In this document: positions 14,764 to 23,248 of the stretch, in pieces | Numbering within the stretch: position 1 is the stretch's first letter | Layout of the letters: each line of letters begins with the position of its first letter | NCBI RefSeq assembly: GCF_934668725.1 | Contig: NZ_CAKUOF010000008.1 | Coordinates: 62,001-126,000, forward strand | From: an uncultured Dysgonomonas sp. | GTDB taxonomy: Bacteria > Bacteroidota > Bacteroidia > Bacteroidales > Dysgonomonadaceae | Direction: 5' to 3' | Length of the DNA: 64,000 nt | Notes under the pieces: model-generated | The model's database searches: none | What the model saw: only the letters and a program-made list of their open reading frames with translations | What the model was told of the DNA's origin: nothing | Position numbers and translations under genes: made by a program

Positions 14764-16164
14764 TTATTTCTTTAATATTTTTTCGATTTCTTCAAGATCA
14801 TCTCTAAAGGATTTATCTACTTGAAGTTGATCTTTTACAGTTTTGCAAGCATGTAAAACTGTTGCGTGATTTTTCTTCCCTATTACAGAACCAATCTGAG
14901 CTAAAGATAGCTCCGTATACATTTTCGATAAATACATTGCAACCTGACGAGCCTGTACAATCTCTCTCTTTCGGGATGCTGTTTGCAATAATTCAGTTTT
15001 AATATTAAAATGCTTGCATACAACCTCAGAAATACTGTCAACTGTTACCTTTTTCTTTTCTATTTTACGGATAGCCTGACCAATCACGCGTTTAGCTAAA
15101 ATTAAATCAACCTCCTTATTATAGATTACAGAATATGCCATCAATGAAACTATAACACCTTCTAAATCACGGACATTCTCTGTAACATTATCAGCGATAA
15201 ATTCTACAACATCTGCCGGGATTGACAAGCCATCATGAAGAATCTTATCGTGAAGTATCTTTGTTCTTAAATCGAAATCAGGATTTTCCAACTTAGTAGT
15301 AAGTCCCCATCTAAAACGAGTTAATAAACGCTCCTCAACACCTTGCAATTCAGAAGGGGCTTTGTCTGAGGTTAGGATTAACTGCTTATTATTCTGATGC
15401 AGGTGATTAAAAATATGGAAAAATGTATTTTGGGTTTTCTCTAATCCGATCAATTCCTGAATATCATCTATTATAAGAACATCTATACCTTGATAGAAAT
15501 TTATAAAATCATTTACTGTATTGAAACGGGTAGCATCCGTGTACTGCACTTTAAACAAATGAGCTGAAACATACAATACTTTTTTGTCAGGAAACATATC
15601 TAAGATACGTGTTCCGATAGCATGACAAAGATGGGTTTTTCCAACTCCTGAAGTTCCATGTACAAACAGAGGGTTGAATGCTGTTTTCCCCGGATTGTTT
15701 GCTATAGTTTCTCCCGCAGTCCTAGCCAATTTATTACTGACTCCTTCGAAAAAATTATCGAATGTGTACTTGGCATTTAACTGGGAATCGAAGTCTACCG
15801 AAACCGTTTTTTGAAAAGGATTGGGAATTTTGTTCGCTTGCTTGGGTGTAATTTTCTCAACACTCAACGACTTTGTATCTCCCCTGTAATCAACATGTGT
15901 ATTGGTCGTGTTCTCAACAAGTATACGATAATTAAGAACAGCTTCCGGGCTAACTTCACGGTGTAAAGTCATTCTTAGCAAATCAACGAATTTGTCCTCC
16001 AAGTATTCATAGAAAAATTGACTTGGCACTTGTATTGTAAACACACTGTTTTCGAAAGAGTGTGGCACAATAGGAGAGAACCAAGTTTGATACGTTATCT
16101 CAGAAACATTATCCTTGATAACATTCAAACATTTATTCCATAAAAAATTGACATTATTATTCAT
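14764..16164 (-). CDS. dnaA: Chromosomal replication initiator DnaA
   Basis: 466 residues. Domain I at the N terminus (WNKCLNVIKDNVSEITYQTWFSPI), a short linker, AAA+ domain with Walker A GTSGVGKTH near residue 168 and Walker B VLIIDDIQ near 230, and the C-terminal DNA-binding domain with the signature AQIGSVIGKKNHATVLHACK. It binds DnaA boxes at oriC and opens the origin. Single gene; no cluster of DnaA boxes was recognised in the 300 bases upstream. Confidence 0.97.
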   Translation of the reverse strand: MNNNVNFLWNKCLNVIKDNVSEITYQTWFSPIVPHSFENSVFTIQVPSQFFYEYLEDKFVDLLRMTLHREVSPEAVLNYRILVENTTNTHVDYRGDTKSLSVEKITPKQANKIPNPFQKTVSVDFDSQLNAKYTFDNFFEGVSNKLARTAGETIANNPGKTAFNPLFVHGTSGVGKTHLCHAIGTRILDMFPDKKVLYVSAHLFKVQYTDATRFNTVNDFINFYQGIDVLIIDDIQELIGLEKTQNTFFHIFNHLHQNNKQLILTSDKAPSELQGVEERLLTRFRWGLTTKLENPDFDLRTKILHDKILHDGLSIPADVVEFIADNVTENVRDLEGVIVSLMAYSVIYNKEVDLILAKRVIGQAIRKIEKKKVTVDSISEVVCKHFNIKTELLQTASRKREIVQARQVAMYLSKMYTELSLAQIGSVIGKKNHATVLHACKTVKDQLQVDKSFRDDLEEIEKILKK

Positions 16165-16463
16165 TGAGATCTACAATACTACTTTTTGATTTTTACACTA
16201 TTTTATTTCATTCCTGTTACGGTAATACAAAATTTGAAAATAAATTCAATTTAAACAAGTGCCAATAAATTTGGTTTTTCAAATACAGAATATCTTTCTG
16301 AATATCAAACATTTAAACCAATAATGAAATATACTTATATAAACTTTTATCTCTCAATCGGTTACACGATATTAACAATAATAAGAACTACTCAAATCCG
16401 CATTAAAGGATTACAAACAATTTATTGCATTTTGTTTTTATTTAGAATGAATCTAAATAAGAC
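16165..16463. other. Intergenic region upstream of dnaA
   Basis: About 300 A/T-rich bases between the MCE gene and dnaA (same strand). Contains the 23-base Fur-like palindrome at 16438-16460. No DnaA-box cluster, hairpin with U run or reading frame was found. Confidence 0.5.
16438..16460. promoter_or_regulatory. Fur-like palindrome between mlaD-like gene and dnaA
   Basis: Arms TTATTTAGA and TCTAAATAA flank ATGAA, a perfect 9-5-9 inverted repeat. It differs from the flavodoxin site at one base in each arm. The next start on the minus strand is dnaA, 270 bases away; no plus-strand gene follows. Confidence 0.45.
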
Positions 16464-17357
16464 TTAAAAAACTTTCACATTAATATAACGTGAAGGATTC
16501 TCTTTTACATCTTTTAATAAAAGCGAAGCATTCCCCATAGTCACACTTAAACTATCATAAAGAGCTCTATCATTGAGTAAAAGCCCCAAAGAACTATCTT
16601 TTCCATTTAACTTGCTCGATAAGTCTTGTACATTTTTAAGAGTAGAATCAATTGATTTATAAGATGATGCCAAGTCCATAGACTTTAATTGTCCTGTCAC
16701 TCCTGCTAAATCACTCGACACAGTAGTCATATTATTAGTCATAACCGGAATATTTTTATTCAAATTAATCATCATTTGATTCAATTGTTTAGAAGAAATA
16801 GCAAGATCTGAAGTGATTACTTCTACGTTTTGTAAAGATTTTACTAATGCCGGATTATTAACCAGAAGTTGTAGTCCCATCAATATAGAATCTATTTTAG
16901 GCACTAAAGCTCCAACCTGGGGTAATACATCCGCCCCGATAGATTCCATCATTCCGGCAACCCGCACACCGGGTATAGGATCATCAAAAGTATAATACTC
17001 ATCAGTATAAGGATTTTGTTCCAATACAACGGTAGCACTACCCATCAATGAAACTTCTAATTTAACCTTACTGCCTTTATTTAATCTTACCCCTTTATCC
17101 AGATTTAAAACAACGGCTACTTTATGAGCTGTATCATTCTCCAGCTTCATCGAATAAACCAATCCAACCTGAAAACCATTCAATACAACAGGAGATGACA
17201 GAGTAAGTCCTGTAACATCATCAAAAACAACAGTGTATGAATTAGATGGTTTAAAGATATTAATACCTTTCAGAAAATTTATACCAAAATATAATATAAA
17301 TAAAGCAACGACAAATGCTATACCAATTTTAACTTCTTTCGAGAATTTCTTTTTCAT
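16464..17357 (-). CDS. MlaD/MCE-domain lipid transport protein
   Basis: 297 residues. Short basic N terminus, one membrane segment (about 11-30), then the MCE domain (YTVVFDDVTGLTLSSPVVLNG and the strand V-x-L-E) to about residue 120, and a helical C-terminal part. MCE proteins form periplasmic hexamers that move phospholipids between membranes. The usual permease and ATPase partners (MlaE, MlaF) are not adjacent. It follows the amidase gene by 132 bases on the same strand, an arrangement typical of Bacteroidetes. Confidence 0.9.
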   Translation of the reverse strand: MKKKFSKEVKIGIAFVVALFILYFGINFLKGINIFKPSNSYTVVFDDVTGLTLSSPVVLNGFQVGLVYSMKLENDTAHKVAVVLNLDKGVRLNKGSKVKLEVSLMGSATVVLEQNPYTDEYYTFDDPIPGVRVAGMMESIGADVLPQVGALVPKIDSILMGLQLLVNNPALVKSLQNVEVITSDLAISSKQLNQMMINLNKNIPVMTNNMTTVSSDLAGVTGQLKSMDLASSYKSIDSTLKNVQDLSSKLNGKDSSLGLLLNDRALYDSLSVTMGNASLLLKDVKENPSRYINVKVF

Positions 17358-17489
17358 ATATAATCTTATTCAATTAAACCCAATTTAAACTTTTCATGCC
17401 TTAGGCCTTTTTATTTATTCTTTTAGCAACCAATCAGCTGTGACCTATATAGAAGCACACTAGATATACCCTCAAGCAGGTATAAATAT

Positions 17490-18842
17490 TTATTTGATAC
17501 GTACATTATTTTTAAATCGTACTATAAATGCATCTTTAAATTTTGCACGAACTTCTTTCTGCAATTTTAAAGCTTCGGCTTCGGTTGTGGCTGAACCATA
17601 TGTATATTTATAGGTTGAACCATCCATATAAAAACTAACAGGTGACAATCCTTTAAATTTAGGTGAGTTAGACGCAAGTTTCGACCCTCCGGTCAAAAAC
17701 TGCACTCGATACTCTATCGTACCAGAAGGAACAACAGACTTTATATTATTGTTCACATTTGAAGACGTTTTAGTTTCCTTCTTAGATGTATTAGAGGAGG
17801 ATGAGGATACAGATTCTGTTTTTCGAGATTGATCAGGCTTTACCACTGATTTTCTATCCCGACTACTTGTATTCGTCAATTGATTGACATCCGTATTTTT
17901 AGATATATACTTGGGTCTATTATTCGAATTTGTGGAAATTGATCTGTTTGTATCCTGAGAAGACTTATTATCGTCTTCATCTTCATTGTCATCCTCTATT
18001 AATATTTTTTCATTGACCTTTACCGACTCCTTTTTAGCTACACGATTAGTTCCGGCGTACGATTTACCTTGCTTCTTATCAAATTCCTTTTTATACTTCT
18101 GCAATCCCGAAAATATCGCACTCGCCATATTCCTCTGCCCGATAGAAGATGTTAGATATTTGGCTTCTGTCGGATTATTTATAAAACCAAGTTCTATTAA
18201 TACACTAGGCATACCGGATTCACGCAAAACTAGAAAACCCGCTTGCAGCACACCTCTGTCTACCCTTCTTGCCACTCCCGAAAAACCATTTTGCACAAAA
18301 CTTGCGAATTGCAAACTTTGCTCCATGTATTTGTCGGTCATAAACTCAAAAATGATATTTGATTCAGGAGAATTCGGATCAAAGCCTTCATAGCGCTTCG
18401 TATAATTATCTTCCAATAAAATAACCGAGTTCTCACGCTTTGCAACCGCTAAATTCTCTTCACTCTTTGCCAATCCCAGAATATAGGTATCTGCACCCGA
18501 TGCTGTAGTTACTTTAGCTGCAGTAGAGTTGGTATGTATAGATATAAAAAGATTAGCTTTCGCCTTATTGGCAATATCGGCACGTTTATATAAATCTACA
18601 AAAACATCTGTTTTACGAGTATAAACGACTTTTACATCCGGCATATTCGATTCGATGAGCTTTCCTAAAGCCAAAGCAACACCCAGATTTATTTCTTTTT
18701 CTTTATAAGTACCTCTAACAGCTCCACCATCTTTGCCTCCGTGACCAGCATCAATTACCACAACAAACTTATCTTCTGCCGCATTAATTACCGTACACAT
18801 CACCCAAAACAGTGCTGTAAAAACTAACAATATTTTTTTCAT
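17490..18842 (-). CDS. N-acetylmuramoyl-L-alanine amidase (amidase_3) with C-terminal SPOR-like domain
   Basis: 450 residues from the ATG at 18842. Signal peptide (1-21), then the zinc amidase domain: VIDAGHGGKDGGA with the first His, the Glu in KEKEINLGVALALG, LFISIHTNS with the second His, and VLIELGFINN with the catalytic Glu. A disordered Ser/Asn/Lys-rich linker of about 100 residues follows, then a C-terminal beta-alpha domain (YRVQFLTGGSKL..., FIVRFKNN) resembling a SPOR peptidoglycan-binding fold. It cuts the amide bond between MurNAc and stem peptide during cell separation. Confidence 0.9.
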   Translation of the reverse strand: MKKILLVFTALFWVMCTVINAAEDKFVVVIDAGHGGKDGGAVRGTYKEKEINLGVALALGKLIESNMPDVKVVYTRKTDVFVDLYKRADIANKAKANLFISIHTNSTAAKVTTASGADTYILGLAKSEENLAVAKRENSVILLEDNYTKRYEGFDPNSPESNIIFEFMTDKYMEQSLQFASFVQNGFSGVARRVDRGVLQAGFLVLRESGMPSVLIELGFINNPTEAKYLTSSIGQRNMASAIFSGLQKYKKEFDKKQGKSYAGTNRVAKKESVKVNEKILIEDDNEDEDDNKSSQDTNRSISTNSNNRPKYISKNTDVNQLTNTSSRDRKSVVKPDQSRKTESVSSSSSNTSKKETKTSSNVNNNIKSVVPSGTIEYRVQFLTGGSKLASNSPKFKGLSPVSFYMDGSTYKYTYGSATTEAEALKLQKEVRAKFKDAFIVRFKNNVRIK

Positions 18843-18902
18843 AAACAACTGTAAGGCATCAAACCTTATTATTACTTAATAATCAGGTATACAATAAATT
18901 TA

Positions 18903-19910
18903 TTATTTCGGCTGATAAATAACTTCATTTTTAATTTCTTTACCTGCAAAGAAATCTGAAATATTTTCGAAAGTGGTATTCGCAATATTCCCCATAGCCT
19001 CTTGAGTGAAAAATGCTTGATGCGAAGTTAGTATTACGTTATTGAAAGACAACAACCTTGCCAAAACATCATCTGTCAACACACTATCAGAGCAGTCTTC
19101 GTAGAAATATGCACCTTCTTCTTCATAAACATCAAGCCCTGCATAACCTACTTTTTGGCTGATTAAGCCTTCGATCAAGTGTTTTGTATGAATAAGTTTT
19201 CCACGACCTGTGTTTATAATCATAACACCATCTTTCATCTTAGCGATAGATTCTTCGCGTATCAGGTATTCTGTTTCTTTAGTTAAAGGACAATGCAAAG
19301 TAATTACGTCCGAATTGGCATATATCTCATCTAAGGATACATATTTTATATCGTTTTTCTCTGCAAATACATTATCCGGATACAAATCATAGGCTAAAAC
19401 ATTCATCCCTAAACCTTTTAAAACTCCAATTACTGTTTTTCCGATTTTACCTGTACCAACAACACCTACAGTTTTTCCATACATATCAAATCCCATGAAA
19501 CCATTTAATGAGAAGTTCCAATCACGAGTTCTGATAAAGGCTCTATGCACTTTCCTGTTCAAGCAAAGCATAAGTGCCAATGTATGCTCCGCGATTGCAT
19601 GAGGCGAATAGTCCGGTACACGAGCTACCTTTATTTTCCCGGCAGCATAAGCTATATCTACATTATTAAAACCGGCACAACGCAAGGCTATAAATTTAAC
19701 TCCCATTTCGCAGAGTTTGTCTATTACATACGCATCAACGCTTGCATTAACAAATATACAAACAGCATCGGCACCTCCTGCCAATACTACATTGTGCCTA
19801 TCCAAATGTTCTTTGTAAAAACTTAACTCGAAGCCATATAATTCATTAACTCGATTAAATGTATCTTTATCGTAAGGTTTTGCATCAAATACAGCCACTT
19901 TGTATGCCAT
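18903..19910 (-). CDS. ldhA: D-lactate dehydrogenase / D-2-hydroxyacid dehydrogenase
   Basis: 335 residues. Rossmann motif VGVVGTGKIGKTV near residue 148; catalytic Arg in NTGRGKLI, Glu in the VYEEEG region and His in LTSHQAFFT, as in LdhA. The N-terminal AVFDAKPYDK and LALRCAGFNNVD motifs are those of fermentative D-lactate dehydrogenases. It reduces pyruvate to D-lactate with NADH in the cytoplasm. Single gene. A TACATTTG -7-like element lies at 19952-19959 on the minus strand. Other 2-hydroxyacids are possible substrates. Confidence 0.88.
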   Translation of the reverse strand: MAYKVAVFDAKPYDKDTFNRVNELYGFELSFYKEHLDRHNVVLAGGADAVCIFVNASVDAYVIDKLCEMGVKFIALRCAGFNNVDIAYAAGKIKVARVPDYSPHAIAEHTLALMLCLNRKVHRAFIRTRDWNFSLNGFMGFDMYGKTVGVVGTGKIGKTVIGVLKGLGMNVLAYDLYPDNVFAEKNDIKYVSLDEIYANSDVITLHCPLTKETEYLIREESIAKMKDGVMIINTGRGKLIHTKHLIEGLISQKVGYAGLDVYEEEGAYFYEDCSDSVLTDDVLARLLSFNNVILTSHQAFFTQEAMGNIANTTFENISDFFAGKEIKNEVIYQPK

Positions 19911-20047
19911 AACATTTATAAGTTATATGTTGATAATCTAGTTTCTTCCTACAAATGTAACAAAATCTGCGTTAATATATAGTATTCAGAAACTTGTTTC
20001 GGATAAAATATATCTAACCCCAATACGCTTATTTATTAAACGACAAA

Positions 20048-20070
20048 GAGGTTCTTCATTGAAGAACCTC
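20048..20070 (-). terminator. Terminator after rny
   Basis: Perfect 10-bp stem GAGGTTCTTC / GAAGAACCTC with a 3-base loop; minus-strand side runs into TTTGTCGTTT. Confidence 0.75.
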
Positions 20071-20105
20071 CTTATACATTATATTCAATCTACAGCATAA
20101 AGTGC

Positions 20106-21635
20106 TTATTTAGCAAAGCTTACAGCTCTAGTCTCTCTAATTACAGTAATTTTAACTTGTCCGGGATATGTCATCTCGTCTTGAATTTTCTTAGCAATTT
20201 CGCCCGACAATTTTTCTGTTTCAACATCATCTACCTTATCTGCACCTACGATAACGCGAAGTTCACGACCGGCTTGTATTGCATATGTTTTTAACACACC
20301 GGGATAAGACATCGCCAATTGTTCCAAATCATTCAGACGCTTAATATAAGCCTCTACAATTTCGCGACGTGCTCCTGGACGTGCTCCTGATATAGCATCG
20401 CAAACCTGAACGATTGGCGCTAGCAATGTTGTCATTTCGATCTCATCGTGGTGAGCTCCAATTGCATTACAAATATCCGGTTTCTCTTTATATTTTTCGG
20501 CAAGCTTCATACCTAACAATGCGTGAGGCAATTCTGGTTCATCATCAGGCACTTTACCGATATCATGTAACAGACCTGCTCTTTTTGCTTTTTTCACGTT
20601 AAGACCCAATTCGGCTGCCATTATCGCACACAAATTGGCTGTCTCACGAGCATGCTGTAATAAGTTTTGTCCATAAGACGACCTATATTTCATTTTACCG
20701 ATCATACGGATCATTTCGGGATGTAAGCCATGTATACCTAAATCAATAGCTGTTCGCTTACCTGTTTCAATTATCTCTTCTTCAATTTGCTTCTTAACTT
20801 TAGAAACAACTTCTTCGATTCTTGCAGGGTGAATACGTCCGTCTGCTACCAATTGGTGTAATGCCAGACGTGCAATTTCTCTTCTTACAGGATCAAATCC
20901 TGAAATTACAATTGCCTCAGGTGTATCATCCACTACAATTTCAACACCTGTAGCTGCTTCCAATGCTCTGATATTACGTCCTTCACGTCCGATAATACGT
21001 CCCTTTACTTCGTCCGAATCAATATGGAATACTGTAATAGCATTTTCAATGGCAGTTTCTGTAGCAACCCTTTGTATAGTTTGAACCACAATTTTCTTAG
21101 CCTCTTTATTAGCTGTCATTTTTGCTTCTTCAACAATCTCGCTAATAAACGATTGGGCATCAGATTTAGCCTCATCTTTTAAGGCCTCCACTAATTTTGC
21201 TTTTATTTCATCCGCAGACAATCCCGACAGGGCTTCAAGTCTTTCAACCTCTTGCTTATGAAGCTTATCAAGGTCTTGTTTTTTCTTTTCAACTATCTCC
21301 AACTGGCTATCCAGATTTTCTTTAATAGCTTCAACTTCGCTTTTTCGGCGTTGTATTTCTTCCTGTTTTTGATTTAGAGTCTGCTCTCGTTGCTTCACTT
21401 TATTTTCAGCAACCTGCAATTTCGATGTACGTGCGTTTACTTGTTTTTCAAACTCCGCCTTCATTTGTAAGGCTTGCTCTTTTACTTCGAGTAATTTATT
21501 TTTCTTAATTACCTCAGCTTCACGTTCCGATTCTTCAATACGTCTTTTTAGTCTCGCATTTGTTACAAAGTTAAGAACGAGCCAAGCTACTACTACACCT
21601 CCAATAAAGGCGATTATCGTAAATACTATTTCCAT
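20106..21635 (-). CDS. rny: Ribonuclease Y
   Basis: 509 residues, typical length. N-terminal membrane anchor (4-24), long coiled coil to about residue 190, KH domain (GRIIGREGRNIRALEAATGVEIVVDDTPEA split around the GREGRN loop), HD domain with LLHDIGKV, and the C-terminal family domain. It is a membrane-bound endonuclease starting mRNA decay. It follows zapA on the same strand but a terminator lies between them. Confidence 0.97.
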   Translation of the reverse strand: MEIVFTIIAFIGGVVVAWLVLNFVTNARLKRRIEESEREAEVIKKNKLLEVKEQALQMKAEFEKQVNARTSKLQVAENKVKQREQTLNQKQEEIQRRKSEVEAIKENLDSQLEIVEKKKQDLDKLHKQEVERLEALSGLSADEIKAKLVEALKDEAKSDAQSFISEIVEEAKMTANKEAKKIVVQTIQRVATETAIENAITVFHIDSDEVKGRIIGREGRNIRALEAATGVEIVVDDTPEAIVISGFDPVRREIARLALHQLVADGRIHPARIEEVVSKVKKQIEEEIIETGKRTAIDLGIHGLHPEMIRMIGKMKYRSSYGQNLLQHARETANLCAIMAAELGLNVKKAKRAGLLHDIGKVPDDEPELPHALLGMKLAEKYKEKPDICNAIGAHHDEIEMTTLLAPIVQVCDAISGARPGARREIVEAYIKRLNDLEQLAMSYPGVLKTYAIQAGRELRVIVGADKVDDVETEKLSGEIAKKIQDEMTYPGQVKITVIRETRAVSFAK

Positions 21636-21754
21636 AGGGCTCTTTTAAATTTCAAATTTATATATCTAATTATGATATTCTTATATAATTAATTAACAAT
21701 ACTATAGCACACAAATCACATCTCATCGTTTAGATAGTACAAGCTTAAGGTCTT

Positions 21755-21807
21755 AAAACAAAAAAACTAATCGAAAAAGAAACATAAAACTGTTCATTTC
21801 CAATTAG
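21755..21807 (-). terminator. Terminator after zapA
   Basis: Minus-strand CTAATTG (21807-21801) pairs with CGATTAG (21773-21767); an inner GAAA...ACA / TGT...TTTC extends the stem, and seven T follow. This accounts for most of the 205-base gap before rny. Confidence 0.65.
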
Positions 21808-21840
21808 CGCAAGCGTTTCACGGCAAAACAAAAAGAAATA

Positions 21841-22143
21841 CTACTTAGAATTTTTAAGGTAAATATCCAATTCATCAATTAAGGATTTAACCCTATCCTC
21901 AAACAACTTATTATTAGCCTCCAATTCAACTGTATCTGATAGTGCCTGAATGGTAGTCATTGTTAAATAATCTCTCTCAAGCAAGCTTTTAGATTCAGAC
22001 TCGGCAAAATAATTCCTATATTGATTCGTTTTCTTTTCTATTGCCACAGCGGCGTCCCGGTACTTCTTTTCATCTTTTCGATGAATTTTTAACCGATATG
22101 ACCGATCTAAGACACGCAATGTTATGATAAAATGCTCACTCAT
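21841..22143 (-). CDS. zapA: Cell division protein ZapA
   Basis: 100 residues. N-terminal beta part (FIITLRVLDRSYRLKI) and long C-terminal helix (residues 60-98) typical of ZapA, which binds and bundles FtsZ at the division site. It sits 13 bases after a small coiled-coil gene, clearly one transcript. Confidence 0.88.
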   Translation of the reverse strand: MSEHFIITLRVLDRSYRLKIHRKDEKKYRDAAVAIEKKTNQYRNYFAESESKSLLERDYLTMTTIQALSDTVELEANNKLFEDRVKSLIDELDIYLKNSK

Positions 22144-22156
22144 GATCTATCTGCCT

Positions 22157-22453
22157 TTATATTTTCAATAACGCGATACATTTATCTACATCCTGCACTA
22201 ACTTTAATAATCTTTTTTTTGCTTTATCAACACCTTCTTGGTCTGCACCTGTTAATGTCTTTGCAAATTTCAGATTATTATACTTTAAATTCAATTGTTC
22301 CAATTGGGTATTGATACGATTTACTTCTCCGTCCTTCTCCTCCAATTGGGCTCTTAAGCTCTGATTCTCTTCTTTTAAAGAATCACACAGGTACATCAGT
22401 TGACGCAATCTAAACTCAAGTTCCGAGAGCAATTTCTCATGCTTTTCTGCCAT
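22157..22453 (-). CDS. Small coiled-coil protein upstream of zapA
   Basis: 98 residues from the ATG at 22453. Residues 1-55 form a continuous heptad coiled coil (LLSELEFRLRQLMYLCDSLK, then Glu/Gln-rich), followed by a LTGADQEGVDKAKKRL segment and a last helix. Family conserved next to zapA in Bacteroidetes. Size and context suggest a ZapB-like partner in division, by inference only; no sequence match to E. coli ZapB is claimed. Confidence 0.75.
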   Translation of the reverse strand: MAEKHEKLLSELEFRLRQLMYLCDSLKEENQSLRAQLEEKDGEVNRINTQLEQLNLKYNNLKFAKTLTGADQEGVDKAKKRLLKLVQDVDKCIALLKI

Positions 22454-22598
22454 AAACAATTAAATCAACACAAAAATACAGATATTTGTGAATAAACAAA
22501 AGATTACAGACACTTTTATACTACAATAAACTTTAAATAACATGTTTAATTATCAATCACAATAAGTACCCCCCAATGCTTTTTATATATTATGAATA

Positions 22599-22627
22599 TT
22601 GATAATTCCTGAATTATGATATCTTTG
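22599..22627 (+). promoter_or_regulatory. Promoter of rlpA-like gene
   Basis: TTG at 22599-22601, 18-base spacer, TATCTTTG at 22620-22627: complete Bacteroidetes promoter. Start expected near 22634, about 20 bases before the ATG. Confidence 0.7.
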
Positions 22628-22653
22628 TAATTGAAATAGACTCAATAAGAAAG

Positions 22654-23091
22654 ATGAAAAGAACTCTTACTCTACTATTATTTCTGTCTTTATGTGCAGC
22701 AGCAATCCATGCACAAACGCCTTCCAATGTCGAAACTGGCAAAGCAACTTATTATGGCAAAAAATTCAACAACCGCCCAACAGCCAGCGGAACAATCTAC
22801 AAAAGAGATCACTTTGTATGTGCCCATCGAACATATCCTTTCGGCACTAAACTTCTCATAAAAAATCTTAAAAACGAAAAAGAAGTTATAGTTGAAGTTA
22901 TAGACCGTGGCCCTTTTAAAAAGGGAAGAGTTATCGATATATCATACATTGCCGCCAAAGAGCTGGATATGATACACCATGGAGTTACAACAGTAGAAGT
23001 ATCCGAATACATAGAACCTGATACTTTATCAATACTGGAAGCCGTAAATACATTAAAAACCGACACCATAATCGAACCTCTTACGAACTAA
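22654..23091 (+). CDS. RlpA-like septal ring lytic transglycosylase domain protein
   Basis: 145 residues. Signal peptide (1-20, cut after IHA), then the double-psi beta barrel of RlpA: GKATYYGKKFNNRPTASG, FVCAHRTYPFGT and VIDRGPFKKGRVIDIS with the Asp/Arg pair. There is no SPOR domain, and the last 25 residues are a short Thr/Glu-rich tail. RlpA cleaves glycan strands without stem peptides; activity here is plausible since the barrel motifs are intact. Not a lipoprotein. Single gene with own promoter and terminator. Confidence 0.88.
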   Translation: MKRTLTLLLFLSLCAAAIHAQTPSNVETGKATYYGKKFNNRPTASGTIYKRDHFVCAHRTYPFGTKLLIKNLKNEKEVIVEVIDRGPFKKGRVIDISYIAAKELDMIHHGVTTVEVSEYIEPDTLSILEAVNTLKTDTIIEPLTN

Positions 23092-23112
23092 GATTGTTTA
23101 TATCAATTTATC

Positions 23113-23170
23113 ATAAAAAAACAAAGTCTCATACATCCTTAATACTTTTCGGATAATAAGACTCTGTTTT
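23113..23170 (+). terminator. Probable terminator after rlpA-like gene
   Basis: AAAACA-AAGTCT pairs with AGACT-C-TGTTTT around an inner ATCC/GGAT; imperfect but long, ending in TTTTA. Confidence 0.5.
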
Positions 23171-23248
23171 ACTTATGTAACATTACAATATATAATACAA
23201 CATTGTTTAAATACTGAATAAAAACTAATCTCTATTTTATATTAATTT

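Noticed and set aside
16165..16463. oriC next to dnaA
   Set aside because: No repeated DnaA boxes (TTATCCACA-like) or tandem A/T repeats were found; only A/T-rich sequence and one palindrome.
21636..21840. 6S-like RNA between zapA and rny
   Set aside because: In gammaproteobacteria 6S RNA lies beside zapA, so I looked for it. The sequence shows only a terminator-type hairpin with seven T after zapA, not the long stem with a central bulge.
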